Shown: in pieces, positions 7,668-17,800 of the stretch
Position numbering within the stretch: the stretch's first letter is position 1
How the letters are laid out: each line of letters opens with the position of its first letter
Source: Chitinophagales bacterium
GTDB lineage: Bacteria > Bacteroidota > Bacteroidia > Chitinophagales > LD1
NCBI GenBank assembly: GCA_016787045.1
Contig: JAEUVA010000003.1
Span: 62,001-126,000, forward strand
Direction: 5' to 3'
DNA length: 64,000 bases
Notes under the pieces: generated by a model
The model's database searches: none
The model's input: the letters and a program-made list of their open reading frames with translations, nothing else
Told to the model about the DNA's origin: nothing
Program-made: the position numbers and the translations under genes

Positions 7668-9400
7668 GTATTTGCTTGATTTAAAAAATACATATCTATT
7701 TCGCCTTTGTTTTTAGCGTGTACTTTACCTCGGTAAGTGAAGTCATATTGCGATTGCAAAAGCGCATGCGTTTCTCCCGATACATTGATCTTTCCGGCTT
7801 CACCATTTTGCTCCATGCGGGCTGCGGTGTTTACGGTATCGCCCCAAATGTCATAGGCAAATTTGAGCGAGCCCACAATACCCGCTACCACCGGGCCGGA
7901 GTGCAATCCAACCCGCACTTCAAAAAACGGTTGATTGTTTTTTACTCTTTCAGCACGGAGCTCATCCATCAATGAAGTGATGGCCAAAGCCGCATTGGCT
8001 GCTTTGGTAGCGTGTAAAGTATCGGGTACCGGTAAGCCGGCCACACACATGTACGCATCGCCTATGGTTTTAATTTTTTCTAAATCAAACTGCTGAATTA
8101 TGGTATCAAACTTTTTAAACAGAAAGTCAATCTCACTAACTAGCTGTTCGGGTGTTAGTTTTTCACTGATTACCGTAAAGTTGCGAATGTCAATAAACAT
8201 TACGGTTACCGCTTCAAAGAGCTTGGCCTTAGCTTTACCGCTTTGCTTTAGTTCATCGGCCACTTCATCGGGCAAGATGTTGCGCAGCAAATTGTCTGAG
8301 CGGTGCTTTTCTTCTTGTAGTTTATCTAAAGCAGTTTTTAGCTCTACATTTTTAAGTTGATGAATTTCGGCTTCTTGTTGTTTGCGCTCCAAATCATATT
8401 TTAAATGTAACTCCTCAAGCAGTTTGATGTTGTGCAAGCTCATCAAATTATCTTTGGCGGCAATGTGTTTTTTGTATTCCTCTAGTGCGTTTTGGTAGTT
8501 GCCGGCCTTTTGTTCAATTTCTGAAAGTAGCAGTGTGGCGTCTTTCACACATTCTTTCAGGTTGTTAGTTGTAGCTATTTGAATAGCTTCTTGTGCATGC
8601 GTAATAGCTTCTTTCAAATTGTTTTTATGCAAACTTAGTTCTGCCAGATTGGTATGTGCTACGGCAGCCAGGGTGTGGTCGCTGGTTTGCTGGCTGAGTT
8701 GTAATACGGTGTTGAAGTTGTTTTCTGCCGCATCAAACTTTCCTAGTTTTAAGTATATCAGCCCACGGTTCATTACTGCTTTTTGAGCATTTAATCCATC
8801 GCCAGCAGCTTGTAGTTTCTCTTCTATGCCTTCCAGATGTTGTAATGCATTGTTGTATTCTTCTTTTCGCCAATATAAAATACCGAGGTTAAGATTGATA
8901 TAAGCCAAAGTTCGCTCATCTTGCAGTTCATGGGCAATTGCTTTTGCGCGCTCATACATTTGCAATTCGCGCTCGGTGTTGTGCAGGCGGCTATATACAC
9001 TGCCTATGTTCACCAAAGTACTGGCAATGCCTTTTTTATCGTTTAGCTCTTCTTTAATTTTTAATGATTTAAAGTAGGCCTCTAATGCAGCACCATGCCG
9101 GCTCATGGCATCTAAAAATACTCCATAGCTGTTGTATGAACTGGCCAGTTTGCCGGGCAGGTTCAATGCGCTGCGTATTTCAATGGCTTTCTCTATTTCG
9201 GCCGCTGCTAACTCGTGTTGCCCTTGACCAAAAACAATCTGCGCCATCAGGTGCCTGGCATCGGCTTCTTCGGCCAAACTTCCCGTATTGGTGGCATGTA
9301 ATATGGCGCGTTCACAAACCGCAAAAGCGGCAGGTGTATCGGTGCCAAACAACTGGCGACATTCCTCTAATAGTTGTTTTACAGAAACGGTAGATTCCAA
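7664..9400 (-). CDS. Cytosolic TPR-class III adenylate cyclase
   Basis: The 578-residue protein has about eight TPR-like helical repeats (residues 1-320), a coiled coil (about 325-365), the NLLRNILPDEVADEL linker and a class III cyclase domain. Metal-binding aspartates are in FIDIRNFT and IGDAYM. The purine-selecting Lys (EKIKTIGDAY) and Asp (FAYDIWGD) are those of adenylate cyclases, and the catalytic Asn/Arg lie in DTVNTAARM, so cAMP is the predicted product. There is no signal peptide or membrane segment, unlike the two related cyclases at 25.6-28.7 kb. The start appears to be TTG 9400, because an in-frame stop lies three codons upstream. It is coupled to the secreted protease. Confidence 0.92.
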   Translation of the reverse strand: MESTVSVKQLLEECRQLFGTDTPAAFAVCERAILHATNTGSLAEEADARHLMAQIVFGQGQHELAAAEIEKAIEIRSALNLPGKLASSYNSYGVFLDAMSRHGAALEAYFKSLKIKEELNDKKGIASTLVNIGSVYSRLHNTERELQMYERAKAIAHELQDERTLAYINLNLGILYWRKEEYNNALQHLEGIEEKLQAAGDGLNAQKAVMNRGLIYLKLGKFDAAENNFNTVLQLSQQTSDHTLAAVAHTNLAELSLHKNNLKEAITHAQEAIQIATTNNLKECVKDATLLLSEIEQKAGNYQNALEEYKKHIAAKDNLMSLHNIKLLEELHLKYDLERKQQEAEIHQLKNVELKTALDKLQEEKHRSDNLLRNILPDEVADELKQSGKAKAKLFEAVTVMFIDIRNFTVISEKLTPEQLVSEIDFLFKKFDTIIQQFDLEKIKTIGDAYMCVAGLPVPDTLHATKAANAALAITSLMDELRAERVKNNQPFFEVRVGLHSGPVVAGIVGSLKFAYDIWGDTVNTAARMEQNGEAGKINVSGETHALLQSQYDFTYRGKVHAKNKGEIDMYFLNQANT

Positions 9401-9483
9401 GTTGGGTCAGGGTTAATTTGCTGAAAGATATTTTTTGTTTTGGTAATAGTAAAATATACCTTGTGGCACTAAAACCCACCACT

Positions 9484-9897
9484 ATGCAAAAACTTTTTCC
9501 CCTGATGGCGGTTGCATTGCTCCTGCTATTCGGCTGTAACAACAACAACCAACCGGCTGCCGATGCCAACACAGAAACCGCAACTCCGGCTACTACCCCT
9601 ACCGATTCGCCATCGGTAGAAGACGTAAAAGACGATGGCGCTACTGCCATGCCTGCACAGGTATTTGATGACGAATCTCTACGCCCCGTAACCGGAGCTA
9701 ATGTAACTGCTATTGAAAGCGGACGCACTATCGCTACAGGAAGCACCAATGCTAACGGTTTTTATTCGCTCAGCAATTTGGTAAGTGGCCGTACATACAC
9801 TTACACTTGTGCTAAGACTGGTTACATTGAAGGCAGTAAAACCGCAGTGTACGAAGGCGATAACTCTCTGCCTTGGTTTGCCATGAAAAAAAGATAG
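9484..9897 (+). CDS. Small lipoprotein with carboxypeptidase-regulatory-like domain
   Basis: The 137-residue protein has a lipoprotein signal (MQKLFPLMAVALLLLFGC) followed by a low-complexity N/A/T/P linker. Residues about 60-125 form a carboxypeptidase-D regulatory-like beta-sandwich (PVTGANVTAIESG, GSTNANGFYSLSNL, RTYTYTCAKTGY). ATG 9484 is chosen over an upstream TTG at 9418 because it places the lipobox correctly. It is divergent from the TPR-cyclase and ends at a clear terminator. Such domains usually bind carbohydrate or act as structural modules; the role here is unknown. Confidence 0.8.
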   Translation: MQKLFPLMAVALLLLFGCNNNNQPAADANTETATPATTPTDSPSVEDVKDDGATAMPAQVFDDESLRPVTGANVTAIESGRTIATGSTNANGFYSLSNLVSGRTYTYTCAKTGYIEGSKTAVYEGDNSLPWFAMKKR

Positions 9898-9922
9898 TTT
9901 TCAAGTTAGCCGCTACACTTAC

Positions 9923-9955
9923 AAATGCCTCGCTATACAGCGGGGCATTTTATTT
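9923..9955 (+). terminator. Rho-independent terminator
   Basis: AAATGCCTCGCT (9923-9934) pairs with AGCGGGGCATTT (9939-9950) with one G-U pair and a 4-nt loop, then TATTTTG. It lies 25 bases after the lipoprotein stop. Confidence 0.8.
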
Positions 9956-10047
9956 TGCCAAAAACATTTAACACAATAGCGCTTATTGCTGAGTCGTGTT
10001 ATTTTGCATGGTGAAAATTGTGCAACATTGCATTGGTAGTGAACCCT

Positions 10048-13000
10048 ATGAATAAATCAGGAGCGTATTCGTCTTTAGTAGAAAAGTTAGACCGGTTCAT
10101 TCGTAAGTATTATACGAATGAAACTATTCGCGGCAGTATTTTTACTGCGGTATATGTGTTGGCCTTATTTATTGCCATTAATGTACTAGAGTACTTTTTG
10201 TATCTGCCTCCACTATGGCGCAAGGTGTTGTTTTATGGATTTGTGTGTTCATCAGTGGTGGTAGCGGCACAGTTTATTTTACGCCCGCTGCTGCATTTTT
10301 ACAAATTAGGAAAAATCATTAGTTATGAGCAGGCCGCTCAGATTATCGGAACACATTTCGCAGAAGTAAAAGATAAGTTGCTCAACATTTTGCAACTGCA
10401 CCACACGGCATCTGGTAGTGAGTCGCAATTGTTATTGGCCGCTATTGACCAAAAAGCTGTGGAGCTAAAGCCCATTGATTTTTCGTTTGCCATTGATTTG
10501 GGCAAAAATAAAAAGCACCTTAAGTATTTAGCACCACCGGCATTGCTGCTACTATTTATTGTTATAGCTGCGCCAAACGTTATTAAAGAAGGCACCAAGC
10601 GGCTGTATCATAACGATACGTTTTATGAAAAAGAAGCACCCTTTCGTTTTGTGGTGCTCAACAAAGAACTTACTGCGCTGCAAGGCGATGATTTTACGTT
10701 GGAAGTAACCACCGAAGGCGATGCCCTACCTGCAGAAATGCAACTGGAAAACTTGAACACCGGTACAACAGTTTTGCTCAAAAAGAAAAGTGCCAATTTA
10801 TTTACCTACGAGTTTGTTAACCTTACTACATCCACAAAGTTTCGTTTGCTGGCCAATGGCTTTCGCTCAAAAGAAATGGCAGTTGTTGTCTTGGCTAAAC
10901 CCACCGTTTCGGGGTTTGAAGTGAGTTGCGATTATCCGGCATATACCGGCAAGCAAGACGAAGTAATTAAAAACATGGGCGATTTAGTGATACCCGCTGG
11001 CACCAAGCTCACGTGGCGGTTTACTACCCAAAGCGTAGAACAAGTGAATATGGTATTTGCAGATTCTGCCTACACGGCCAAGCAGCTAAGCGGCAACGAG
11101 TTTTTATTCAGCAAAACATTTACACAAAGCATTTCATACATCGTAAAAGTTGCCAACACAGAAGTAAAAGAAGCAGATAGCGCCAGCTACTCATTAAATG
11201 TGTTACCCGATCTGTATCCGGTCATAGCCGTACAAGAAAAAAACGATTCTGCGGCCTCTAAGTATTTCTACTACATCGGTGAAATTTCTGATGATTACGG
11301 TCTTCGTAACCTTACCTTCAATTATCAAATCATCCGCGAAGATTCCCTCACACCTTCTTCCTCAAAGAGTTTGGCTGTGCCTTTTTCAGCAGGTACCTCT
11401 TCCCGCTTTACGTATTATTGGTCGCTTACCGATTTCAATATAAAGCCCGGAGATAAAATCACGTATTACTTTGAAGTATGCGATAACGATGGCCTGCATG
11501 GCAGCAAGTGTTCGCGCAGCGAGGTGATGTTTTTTGCCATGCCTTCACTCTCGCAGCTCAACAAAGAAATAGCTAAAGACAACAAAGAACTGAAAGACGA
11601 ACTCAAAGAAACCATCAAAGATGCCAAGCAATTGCAAGAGGAGCTGAAGCAGTTGAAAGATAAAATGATGGATAAGCAAAACCTGAATTGGGAAGACAAG
11701 AAGAACATGCAAAACGCTATTGATAAACAAAAGCAATTGCAAGAGCAGCTTAAAGAGATTCAAGAGAAAATGAAGCAGAATTTTGAGAAGCAGGACGAAT
11801 TTAAAGAAGTAAGCGAAGCTATTAAAGAGAAGCAGAAAAACTTACAGGAACTAGCCGACAAAGTGCTGGACGAAGAAACCAAAAAACTGATGGAGAAACT
11901 GCAAAAAATGCTGGAAGATTTGCAGAAAAAAGAAGCCATTGAGAAAACAGATGAAATGAAAAACAATAGCGAGAACATGGAAAAGGAATTAGACCGCATG
12001 TTAGAGCTGTTTAAGAAAATGGAGTTTGCCCAAAAGCTGGAAGAAACAGCAGACAAGCTGGAAAAGCTGGCCGAAAAGCAAGAAGAGTTAGCCAAACAAA
12101 CCGAACAAAATACCGACCCTAAAACCGGTGCGCCCAAAGACCAACAGTTGCAAAAACAATTGCAAGAGCAGCAGCAGAAACTGAACGAGGAGATGAAAGA
12201 GGCCAAAAACGACCTCAATGAATTGCAAAAGCTAAATGAAGAAACCAAGAGCGAGCAAGATTTTAAAGATGTACAGCAAAGCATGGAGAATGCCGATAAG
12301 CAACAGCAAGATGCCGAGCAGCAAATGGACAAGCAGCAAAACAACAGTGCTTCTAAAAACCAGAAGAGCGCAGCCAATAACATGAAAAACGCTGCACAAA
12401 AAATGAAAGACATGAAGTCGGGTATGGAAATGGAGCAAGCCGCAGAAGATATGCAAGCTATCCGTCAGTTACTGGAAAATATTGTAACCCTTTCGTTTGA
12501 TGAAGAAAAGCTGATGGCTGCCGTAAAAGCAGTAAACATCAACACGCCAAAGTTTGTAGAGTTGATGAAAGAGCAGCAGCGCATTCGCGAAAACTCTAAA
12601 ATGGTGGAAGACAGCTTATACGCCATTGCCAAGCGGCAGGAGAGCATTAAAAGTTTTATTACCAAAGAGATTAAAAACATTAATAAATTTTTAGATAAGA
12701 GCATAGCCGATTTGGAAGACCGCAATGTGGTGAAAGCCGTGGCCAATCAACAATTTGTAATGACCGGTTACAATAATCTGGCACTTATGCTTAGCGAGGC
12801 ATTGCAGCAAATGCAAATGGAGCAAAGCGAAAAAGATCAACAGCAAAGTGGCCAACCCAAAATGTGTATGAAGTGCAAAAAGCCCGGCAAGGGCATGCCT
12901 AGCATATCTAAGATGCAGCAGCAACTTAAAGACAAAATGAACCAGGTAAGCGAAATGATGAAGCGCGAAGGAGCTAAACCCGGTGAAAAAGGAGAGAAGG

Positions 13001-13443
13001 GCAGCAGCATGAGCAAAGAGTTTGCAGAAATGGCGCAAATGCAACAGCAAATTCGCAAAGAGTTAGAGCGTATTGCCAAAGAAGAAGGTAAAGACGGCAA
13101 AAACGGCAACGCGGGCAATCTGGCAGAAACCATTAAACAGATGGAAGAAACCGAAAAGAATTTGGTGAATAAACAACTAACAGCCGAAATGCTCAAGCGC
13201 CAACAAGATATATTGAACAAACTTTTAGAGGCAGAAAACGCCCAGCGGCAGCGCGAGCAACAGCCCGAGCGCGAAAGCAACACCGCCAAAGAAATGGAGC
13301 GCAAACTACCACCATCTTTAGAAGAATACCTCAAGGCCAAGCAAAGCGAAGTGGACTACTACAAAACTGTACCACCTTCGCTAAAGCCGTATTACAAACA
13401 AATTACGGAAGAGTACTTTAGGAATATTAGCGGTACAAAATAG
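10048..13443 (+). CDS. DUF4175-like membrane protein with giant coiled coil
   Basis: The protein has about 1131 residues. Two hydrophobic segments sit near residues 25-80 and a third near 160-180 (APPALLLLFIVIAAP). An Ig-like periplasmic region follows to about residue 500. The remaining 600 residues are a Gln/Lys/Glu/Met-rich coiled coil. A short MCMKCKKPGKGMP insertion at about residue 950 carries a CxxC pair that could bind metal. DUF4175 proteins are widespread in Bacteroidota but biochemically uncharacterised. ATG 10048 was chosen over an upstream TTG (10018) because the Asn-Lys-Ser start leads directly into the membrane region. It ends two bases before the convergent MFS gene. Confidence 0.85.
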   Translation: MNKSGAYSSLVEKLDRFIRKYYTNETIRGSIFTAVYVLALFIAINVLEYFLYLPPLWRKVLFYGFVCSSVVVAAQFILRPLLHFYKLGKIISYEQAAQIIGTHFAEVKDKLLNILQLHHTASGSESQLLLAAIDQKAVELKPIDFSFAIDLGKNKKHLKYLAPPALLLLFIVIAAPNVIKEGTKRLYHNDTFYEKEAPFRFVVLNKELTALQGDDFTLEVTTEGDALPAEMQLENLNTGTTVLLKKKSANLFTYEFVNLTTSTKFRLLANGFRSKEMAVVVLAKPTVSGFEVSCDYPAYTGKQDEVIKNMGDLVIPAGTKLTWRFTTQSVEQVNMVFADSAYTAKQLSGNEFLFSKTFTQSISYIVKVANTEVKEADSASYSLNVLPDLYPVIAVQEKNDSAASKYFYYIGEISDDYGLRNLTFNYQIIREDSLTPSSSKSLAVPFSAGTSSRFTYYWSLTDFNIKPGDKITYYFEVCDNDGLHGSKCSRSEVMFFAMPSLSQLNKEIAKDNKELKDELKETIKDAKQLQEELKQLKDKMMDKQNLNWEDKKNMQNAIDKQKQLQEQLKEIQEKMKQNFEKQDEFKEVSEAIKEKQKNLQELADKVLDEETKKLMEKLQKMLEDLQKKEAIEKTDEMKNNSENMEKELDRMLELFKKMEFAQKLEETADKLEKLAEKQEELAKQTEQNTDPKTGAPKDQQLQKQLQEQQQKLNEEMKEAKNDLNELQKLNEETKSEQDFKDVQQSMENADKQQQDAEQQMDKQQNNSASKNQKSAANNMKNAAQKMKDMKSGMEMEQAAEDMQAIRQLLENIVTLSFDEEKLMAAVKAVNINTPKFVELMKEQQRIRENSKMVEDSLYAIAKRQESIKSFITKEIKNINKFLDKSIADLEDRNVVKAVANQQFVMTGYNNLALMLSEALQQMQMEQSEKDQQQSGQPKMCMKCKKPGKGMPSISKMQQQLKDKMNQVSEMMKREGAKPGEKGEKGSSMSKEFAEMAQMQQQIRKELERIAKEEGKDGKNGNAGNLAETIKQMEETEKNLVNKQLTAEMLKRQQDILNKLLEAENAQRQREQQPERESNTAKEMERKLPPSLEEYLKAKQSEVDYYKTVPPSLKPYYKQITEEYFRNISGTK

Positions 13444-13445
13444 CG

Positions 13446-14789
13446 TTATACTATATCGTCTTTCTCGTTGTAGCCGATATAAACCAGAGCCGCCAACACG
13501 CAAAGTACAGACCCTAACACACCACTCAACCGCAGGCCAAAATCATTGCCGGGGTCTTTGCCATAGAGGGTAAGCATCATAAAGAGCATCACCCCAAGTG
13601 TTTGCCCCAGTTTTTGAAACAGCGCACGCATGCCAAAAAACATTCCCTCTTTGTTTTGCCCGCTGCGCTGGGCTTCTGCTTGAGCAATGTCAGCAACTAC
13701 AGTGTTGGGTAGTATGCCCAAAAACGAATCGAAGGTGCCAAACAAAACCATCAGTAGCACAACTTGCATAACAGGATGAATGGGCACTTTGCCTAAAAAA
13801 TAAATGCCTGCAAATACCACACTTAATGCACTAAAAGCAAAAATGATGAGCTTCTTTTTGCTTATTTTTTTCTCTAATACGTTTACGGGGTAGTACATCA
13901 GTAGGGTAGTAATGAGCATTACCCCCATATACAAAAAGCCATCTTCCTTGCTCATGCCCAGCATGGCCGTGATATAATACAACAGCCCTGAGGATATGAG
14001 CGCCACACTCATAAAAAACACTCCATCTGCAAAGGCAAACACTCTAAAGTTTTTGATAGAAAGTGCCGTGCGTAGCGATTGAAAAACCGGCTCACTAGCG
14101 TTGGCCGGGCGGCAATATTTCGTTTCATCAATCACAAATGCCGGTAGCAACATGCAAGTAGCGCCAAATAGGTTGTACGCAAAAACGGCATACTCCAATT
14201 GTTTCAGGTCTCCCCATTCTGCCGGAAAAAACGTAGCCGCTTTAGTTACCGAACTGGCGGCAAATACACCCGCCATAAAACCCACACTTTGCGAGGTAGA
14301 AAGCTGCATTTTGCCATTCGGATAATGCCCCAATTCGGACAGTAAGGCATTGTAGGGAATCACATACAAACCAAAAAAGAAGTAGTAGCCAATCTGCACA
14401 AATGCCAGCCACTTAACATTGTCTATACTTTCGCCTTTTACCGGTGGCAAAAACATAAGCGAGCAAAACAAAGCAATAAACAACGGAGCTACGCGCATCA
14501 ACGGAATGCGCCTGCCGAGGCGATGGTTGAGCCGATCGCTCCAGTTGGCAATGAGCGGGTCTATAAGAGCATCAAACAAACGGCCGGAGGCCAACACCAA
14601 AGCTATGATGTTGAATACATACAGGTAGGTAGTTTGAGGCACTAAATTAGTGAGCGTAGTTTTTTCATCTGCCGGAGGCAAATACATATAGCTGAGCAGC
14701 GTGCTTACAATGTTCAGCGATAAGCTCCAGCCAAAAATGCCAAAGCCGTAGGCAATCAGTTTGCTGAGGGGTAACCGTTGTGGTTGCAT
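13446..14789 (-). CDS. MFS/GPH-family sugar transporter
   Basis: The 447-residue protein has about twelve membrane segments and the signature of the glycoside-pentoside-hexuronide cation symporter branch of MFS_2: GRLFDALIDPLIANWSD followed by GRRIPLMR in the first half. Members move sugars or glycosides with Na+ or H+ across the inner membrane. Substrate cannot be told from sequence. ATG 14789 is preferred to an in-frame TTG three codons upstream. There is no glycosidase next to it; the nearest, a GH3 enzyme, lies 14 kb away. Confidence 0.88.
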   Translation of the reverse strand: MQPQRLPLSKLIAYGFGIFGWSLSLNIVSTLLSYMYLPPADEKTTLTNLVPQTTYLYVFNIIALVLASGRLFDALIDPLIANWSDRLNHRLGRRIPLMRVAPLFIALFCSLMFLPPVKGESIDNVKWLAFVQIGYYFFFGLYVIPYNALLSELGHYPNGKMQLSTSQSVGFMAGVFAASSVTKAATFFPAEWGDLKQLEYAVFAYNLFGATCMLLPAFVIDETKYCRPANASEPVFQSLRTALSIKNFRVFAFADGVFFMSVALISSGLLYYITAMLGMSKEDGFLYMGVMLITTLLMYYPVNVLEKKISKKKLIIFAFSALSVVFAGIYFLGKVPIHPVMQVVLLMVLFGTFDSFLGILPNTVVADIAQAEAQRSGQNKEGMFFGMRALFQKLGQTLGVMLFMMLTLYGKDPGNDFGLRLSGVLGSVLCVLAALVYIGYNEKDDIV

Positions 14790-14898
14790 GGCGGGCAAGG
14801 TATTTAAGGTGCTCTTCTAATTAGTGATAAACATAATTTTTTATTAAAACATTTTGACGACACACAATTTATGTTTTCTTTTGTTGCAAAAGAATGCC

Positions 14899-17800
14899 AT
14901 GAAAACACACACCAACATTCTATCCCCCCACTTTATTATTAATATTATTAATTTGTGTCTTCGCCTCAGCGCATGCACAAAATGTACCAGAAGTGGATTT
15001 TAATAATTATTACCCATCCACACAACGCCCCGATGGCACCACGCAAACGGCAGTCAATTCGGGCGAGGATTGGTTTTATGATCTAAAGTATGCTACCGAA
15101 AATGGGAAACCGTACGGTTATATATGTGCCGGCTACTCCACATATCCGCAGTTAACCGGCACCACCGGCTGTGGAAATATTGGTCTAGGGGGTTACGATC
15201 CGGACGATTTGGATATACCCGGTACTTGGAATCACAGAGCACCACATTGTAAGTTGGCTTTTGTGAATATGCAAGGCCAGATGGAGTGGTACTACAATTA
15301 TCCGGTAGTCAATGGCAAGGTGGCAGATAACGGTAGGTTCTATGCTGTGTTACAAAATCCAGATGAGTCATATATCGCCTGTGGGGTAACCCGATTTGTA
15401 CAGGGTGTAGCATACAATCCAACACCCCAAAACCCGGGCGGCTTATCACTAAATTGTGTATATGACAATGAAAACAATATTGTAGCCACACGCAAGGCAT
15501 TTGTAGTGAAAACAGATGTAGAAGGGAACTTACTATGGCAATATTACTACGGTATAGATGATTTAATACCCGGTGCCAGCAGTTCCAATGGTGTGTTTTA
15601 TGCCGTAACACCAAATGTAAGTAACGGTAGTTTTTTACTGACCGGCACTTACAACAAAATGATGTTTGTGGTGGAGATAAACGCCAACGGGCAAGTAATG
15701 AGTAAGTCACTCAGAACCGGATTGAACGGTTATTCCTCGCCAATTGACTACATTCGCCCTCGTGCGATTATACATGACCCAGCTACTAACAATATTTTTG
15801 TGGTAGGGTACATAAAAGCTCAAGACCAAACCACGGTTCACCCCGATACCTTGGGACGCTACAAAAGAACGATAGGGAAAGGCAGTAGTTTTGTGGTGAA
15901 ATTAGACGCCAACTATAACCAAGTAGGTAACGGTATATACAAGTCAACAAGCTTATCTGCACAGTATTGGTTTGAGGATGGCAATACTTCCACTTACGCA
16001 TTCATCAACAATTTTGCGCAAAGTATGTGTTGGTTCAATACTACTACAAACCCAAAAACTTTTTTAGTCAGCTTTTTGGCCGATGCAGCAATAGATGCTG
16101 TTAATTCTGAAAATGGATACGGTTACGGCACTGGCGTGGTGGAGTGTTACAACACAAATTTATCAATGCTCAATGCAGCAAGCATAGGTACTGTACGTGC
16201 ATTTGACCTGCAAGTAGGGGTAGCTAAAACCTCAGATGGTGGTTTTGCAGTGGTTTCCACGAAGCATGTTACTCAACTGACCGATTGCACACACCCATTT
16301 TCCCCTTATATGATCAACACCTGTACTTATCAGGGCACAGTTTACAACGGAAGGTACAGTAAGCAACATTGGAATTCAGATGCATACATTTCCAAGTATT
16401 CTTCTGCATTTGTGAAACTATGGGAGAAAACCATTTCAGAAAATACACCTCCTACCAACTGGGGGGGCTACAATCCTCCAACAAATTATGGAAACATTGG
16501 CGACCCGCGTTTGCAAGGAGACCTTAAGCGAGAGGAGTGTGTGTACAAGATTATTGAAACTCCTTTCGATGCTGGATTGGTGGTCTGCGGTAATAATAGC
16601 AACAATTTGGATGATGATTTACTCATAAAACTTCACTCTAATTGTCAGAAATTGCTCACTTTTAGTGGAGCCGACATCAATACAGACCTAAACATCATAA
16701 CCAATACCACACGGAATACCTCTCGTAAAGTAAGCGGAGATATTCGAATAAAACCGGGTGCTACGCTGACCATAAATGGTAGTACCACCGTCATTCAGTT
16801 TACTGATACGCGGCAAGTGGGCAAACAAGTTCACCTGATAGTTGAGCAGGGAGGCAAGTTAGTACTTGCAGGAGGCGCAAAACTCACCGGCATTACTACC
16901 TGCCCAAACAGCACTTGGGAAGGAATACAGGTTTGGGGCAATGGCAACCTATCGCAACTACCCGAAAGCAATCAAGGGGTAGTTGAAGTAAATAATGGTA
17001 CCATTGAAAATGCACGGATTGGAATAGTTGCCGGCTTAATGAACTACACTTACAATGTACAGTCCCAGATAGACTACTCTTTACCCATGACACCTATTTA
17101 TGGCTTTTTGGGTGGTGGCATTGTTAAGTGCTCTAATGCCACTTTTACCAATTGCGGTACCGATGTGCGAATGCACCCTTATGCCTACTTTAGCAGCCCG
17201 GGTGTTGAGGTGGCAAATCGCAGTTTTTTCACTACCAGCAATTTTATCACCAACAATTCATTTTTAGTCAACAACCATCTGGCGCAGCATATTTTCCTCA
17301 ATGGTGTTGGCGGTATCAAGATAAATGGGTGCAAATTTGAAAACAACCGCACCAACATAACCGAAACAGAGGAGATGGGCTACGGCATATACTCTGTCGA
17401 TGCCGGCTATCAAGTATTGCCGCAATGCACCGCCTACAGCGGCTCTACATGTGTAGGTGAAGTGCGCAGCAAGTTTAAAAATTTGGAGTATGGTGTAAGA
17501 GCAACAAGGATAAGCAGCACTCGTACTTTTACAGTAGATAAATCTGATTTTGACGGAAGCATTATTGCAATCAAGAATGAAGGTATTAGCAATATGACCG
17601 TTCAAAACTGCACACTTATAATTGGCAACAGTCCTGTTGCTTTGAGTACTAATACAGGAGTATTTATAGAAGGCAACTGTACTAACTATACAGTAAGAAA
17701 TAACGCATTTAACAGAGCAGCTATTACCAATGGCGTTTCTGTTAATTATGGCGTTAATGTATCAAACACAGGAACATCTGATACAAGAGTAGAGAAGAAC

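Noticed and set aside
11760-12413. Long minus-strand ORF (217 codons) opposite the DUF4175 coiled coil, rich in Ser, Cys, Phe and Leu
   Set aside because: It is the antisense image of a repetitive Lys/Glu/Gln-rich coding region; no start signal or known domain, and the plus-strand gene is clearly real. Similar shadows at 12837-13340 and 12691-13050 were dropped for the same reason.
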